In this document: positions 62,361-64,000 of the stretch, piece by piece
Position numbering within the stretch: position 1 is the first letter of the stretch
How the letters are laid out: every line of letters begins with the position of its first letter
Origin: Gillisia sp. UBA3175
GTDB taxonomy: Bacteria; Bacteroidota; Bacteroidia; Flavobacteriales; Flavobacteriaceae
Direction: 5' to 3'
DNA length: 64,000 nucleotides
Assembly (NCBI GenBank): GCA_002364325.1
Contig: DEXV01000003.1
Span: 783,229-847,228, forward strand
Made by a program: the position numbers and the translations under genes
The notes under the pieces: generated by a model
Databases searched by the model: none
Told to the model about the DNA's origin: nothing
What the model saw: the letters and a program-made list of their open reading frames with translations, nothing else

Positions 62361-62782
62361 TGAAACAAGAAATTGCTGTTACTGTAGATGCTGTAGTTCT
62401 TAATAATCAGAATAATAAACCTAAGGTGCTTCTTATTAAAAGAAAGAACGATCCTTTTGAAAATAAATGGGCAATCCCAGGAGGTTTTTTAGAGAAAGAT
62501 GAAAATCTAGAATATGGTGCAAAACGTGAATTAGAAGAAGAAACCGGTTTAAAAATAAATACCTTAATTCAACTAAAAACCTATGGAGAAGTAGATCGTG
62601 ATCCTAGAGGAAGAACAATTTCGATCGCGTTTATAGCCATAACCCAACAACAAGAGGTAAAAGCGGCAGATGATGCTTTGGAAGCAAAATGGTTCGATCT
62701 AAAGGAGCTACCTTCCCTAGCTTTTGACCATTCAGAAATATTAGAAGATGCAAAACTTTGGTTAATTAGTCAGAAACCTTAA
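62360..62782 (+). CDS. Nudix hydrolase
   Basis: A 140-residue pyrophosphohydrolase. The Nudix box (residues 42-64) fits Gx5Ex7REUxEExGU exactly: G42, E48, R56-E57, E60-E61, G63. The sequence is closest to ADP-ribose or NADH-type Nudix enzymes in general layout, with a PGGFLEKDEN approach; the true substrate is not decided. Its ATG overlaps the dehydrogenase stop (TAATG), so it is translationally coupled. The thioesterase gene follows after 26 bases. Confidence 0.95.
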   Translation: MKQEIAVTVDAVVLNNQNNKPKVLLIKRKNDPFENKWAIPGGFLEKDENLEYGAKRELEEETGLKINTLIQLKTYGEVDRDPRGRTISIAFIAITQQQEVKAADDALEAKWFDLKELPSLAFDHSEILEDAKLWLISQKP

Positions 62783-62808
62783 TTTTATGATTCTAATAAA
62801 TATAATAA

Positions 62809-63198
62809 ATGAGATTTCATACAAGAAAATGGGTAAAACCACAAGACCTTAATCCAAATGCTTCATTATTTGGAGGAAGATTATTGGAATGGATAGATGA
62901 AGAATGTGCCCTTTATTCAATAATTCAATTAGAAAATCCTAAGGTGGTAACCAAATTCATGAGTGAAATAGATTTTAAGAGCTCTGCCATACAGGGGGAT
63001 ATTATTGAGATAGGAATTGATGTAGTTAAATTTGGAAATGCATCTTTAACTTTGAGGTGTGAAGTAAGAAACAAAATGACAAGAGAAACTATAATTACTA
63101 TAGAGAATATAGTAATGGTTAGTTTAGATAACAATGGCAAACCTAAAGCTCATGGAAAATCTGAGATAGAATTCGTACGAGACAGACTTAAAGATTAA
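62809..63198 (+). CDS. acyl-CoA thioesterase, hotdog fold
   Basis: A 129-residue hotdog-fold thioesterase that hydrolyses acyl-CoA. The N-terminal RKWVKPQDLNPNASLFGGRLLEWIDE has the Asn-x-x-Gly-Gly helix-cap pattern and catalytic Asp/Glu of the YciA/acyl-CoA thioesterase group. It is the last gene of the dehydrogenase-Nudix-thioesterase run. Its stop overlaps the convergent MscS-type gene by four bases. Confidence 0.9.
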   Translation: MRFHTRKWVKPQDLNPNASLFGGRLLEWIDEECALYSIIQLENPKVVTKFMSEIDFKSSAIQGDIIEIGIDVVKFGNASLTLRCEVRNKMTRETIITIENIVMVSLDNNGKPKAHGKSEIEFVRDRLKD

Positions 63199-64000
63199 AC
63201 TTTTTTGTCTTCAATTATTTTTTGTTGTGGGGCGGATAATCTAATTGGTAGATCTACATCCTTATTTCCTCCATATATTTTAATCTCTTGAATATCTGCT
63301 GGCATATAATATCCATTATCCTCTAAAGCTTCTTTAACCGCTCTTACTACATTTCCTTTAGTTATTAGTGCCATTCTTCTAAAATCGGTAGTATCTACCC
63401 AGAAGAAAACTTTTAAATTAACCGTGCTTGTAGCTAATTCGTCTTCAATAACAAAATTCTGATGCTCATCATCCTCAATAACATCTGGTTGTTCTCTTAA
63501 GGCTTTCATTACTGTTTTCTTAGCTCCTTCAATGTTATCTTCATAAGCAATTCCAATTACGAAACTCCATCTAAAGAATCCATCTTCGGTATAATTGGTA
63601 ACAGGTGTAGTTAAAACGTCACTATTTGGAATATAAACATCCTTTCCATCGAAGGTCTTCAATTTTGTATATCTAAATTCTAAGGCTTTTACTTTTCCGA
63701 AGTTGTCACCTATTTCTATGGTGTCATTCACATTAAAAGGTCTATTAAATGCAAGAATGATCCCGGCAATAAAATTCTCTCCAATATCTTTAAAAGCGAA
63801 ACCAAGTACAACGGCACTCGCACCCGCTGCTGTAAGGATTGCTGTTGCTATTCCACCTAAACCTGCTGCTTTTAAAGCCAACATTATAGCAATTATAAGG
63901 GCAATTATTTTAATGGTTTTCCCGAGAAACCTGCTCATTAAAGGATCATTGGTCTGCTTGGAAATTCGTTGTCTCGCAAAATTTCCAATTAATGTTCCTA
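63195..64000 (-). CDS. MscS-family mechanosensitive channel, 5' end outside window
   Basis: The frame continues without a stop beyond the in-frame ATG at 63938 to the right edge, and the extra codons (ending RISKQTNDPLMSRFLGK) are typical of the segment before the pore helix, so the gene is cut. Visible are a membrane helix (IIALIIAIMLAL), the pore-lining TM3 with the Gly/Ala-rich AGLGGIATAILTAAGASAVVLGFAF, the beta domain (FNRPFNVNDTIEIGDNFGKV) and the cytoplasmic C-terminal domain. It protects against hypo-osmotic shock. Convergent with the thioesterase, overlapping by four bases. Confidence 0.92.
   Translation of the reverse strand, partial: GTLIGNFARQRISKQTNDPLMSRFLGKTIKIIALIIAIMLALKAAGLGGIATAILTAAGASAVVLGFAFKDIGENFIAGIILAFNRPFNVNDTIEIGDNFGKVKALEFRYTKLKTFDGKDVYIPNSDVLTTPVTNYTEDGFFRWSFVIGIAYEDNIEGAKKTVMKALREQPDVIEDDEHQNFVIEDELATSTVNLKVFFWVDTTDFRRMALITKGNVVRAVKEALEDNGYYMPADIQEIKIYGGNKDVDLPIRLSAPQQKIIEDKKV

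Overview
The window looks like chromosome of a Flavobacteriaceae-type member of the Bacteroidota. The evidence is AT-rich DNA, few Shine-Dalgarno sequences, several promoters of the Bacteroidota type (-7 box TAnnTTTG), TonB-dependent receptors with carboxypeptidase-like N-terminal domains, secreted proteins with type IX secretion (T9SS) C-terminal signals, and many Bacteroidota-restricted families (DUF5916, DUF6146, DUF6787, TIGR02757). The genus cannot be fixed from sequence alone. I saw no rRNA, tRNA, CRISPR array, insertion sequence or prophage; the window is mostly core genome with a few lineage-specific loci.

Layout. 1-8.6 kb: a cut TIGR02757 gene, a lone LolD-type ABC ATPase, a DUF5916 outer-membrane protein, msrA, a 427-base stretch without a gene, a small membrane protein, and an operon of DUF6787 protein, His/Cys-rich small protein and TonB receptor (probable metal uptake). 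8.8-12.6 kb: serine biosynthesis (serC, a serA-like dehydrogenase), a LuxC-type acyl-CoA reductase and a ferredoxin. 12.7-21.5 kb: the accessory part, with a surface or envelope protein, an acetyltransferase, a tiny T9SS-exported protein made of HEPG heptad repeats, a 1435-residue secreted M4 metallopeptidase that also carries HEPG, and a divergent secreted helical protein of unknown function. 21.5-25.7 kb: an atypical CDF transporter coupled to a single-lobe binding lipoprotein, and a large TonB receptor. 26-33 kb: ychF, then a tight parE-X-parC-mscL operon.

33-38 kb: an XRE regulator and a divergent M14-type peptidase separated by an array of TACA-NN-TGTA palindromes, then Lrp, DinB, YihY and a DJ-1/PfpI protein. 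38-46.8 kb: aroB, proline dehydrogenase, acyltransferase, yebC, pterin dehydratase, a flavodoxin-type gene broken by an in-frame TAG, an SDR, gcvT and nnr. 46.9-60.8 kb: hutH, clpC, gyrA, a TPR protein, NlpC/P60 peptidase, thiolase, a 7TM-HD phosphohydrolase and a GreA-like factor. 61-64 kb: succinate-semialdehyde dehydrogenase, Nudix, thioesterase, and an MscS channel cut by the right edge.

Most likely undescribed biology: (i) the HEPG-repeat secreted peptide with its M4 neighbour, sharing a 14-base upstream element; (ii) the XRE/M14 switch with at least six operator-like palindromes over both promoters; (iii) the CDF plus half binding protein pair, where both partners have lost canonical parts of their families.
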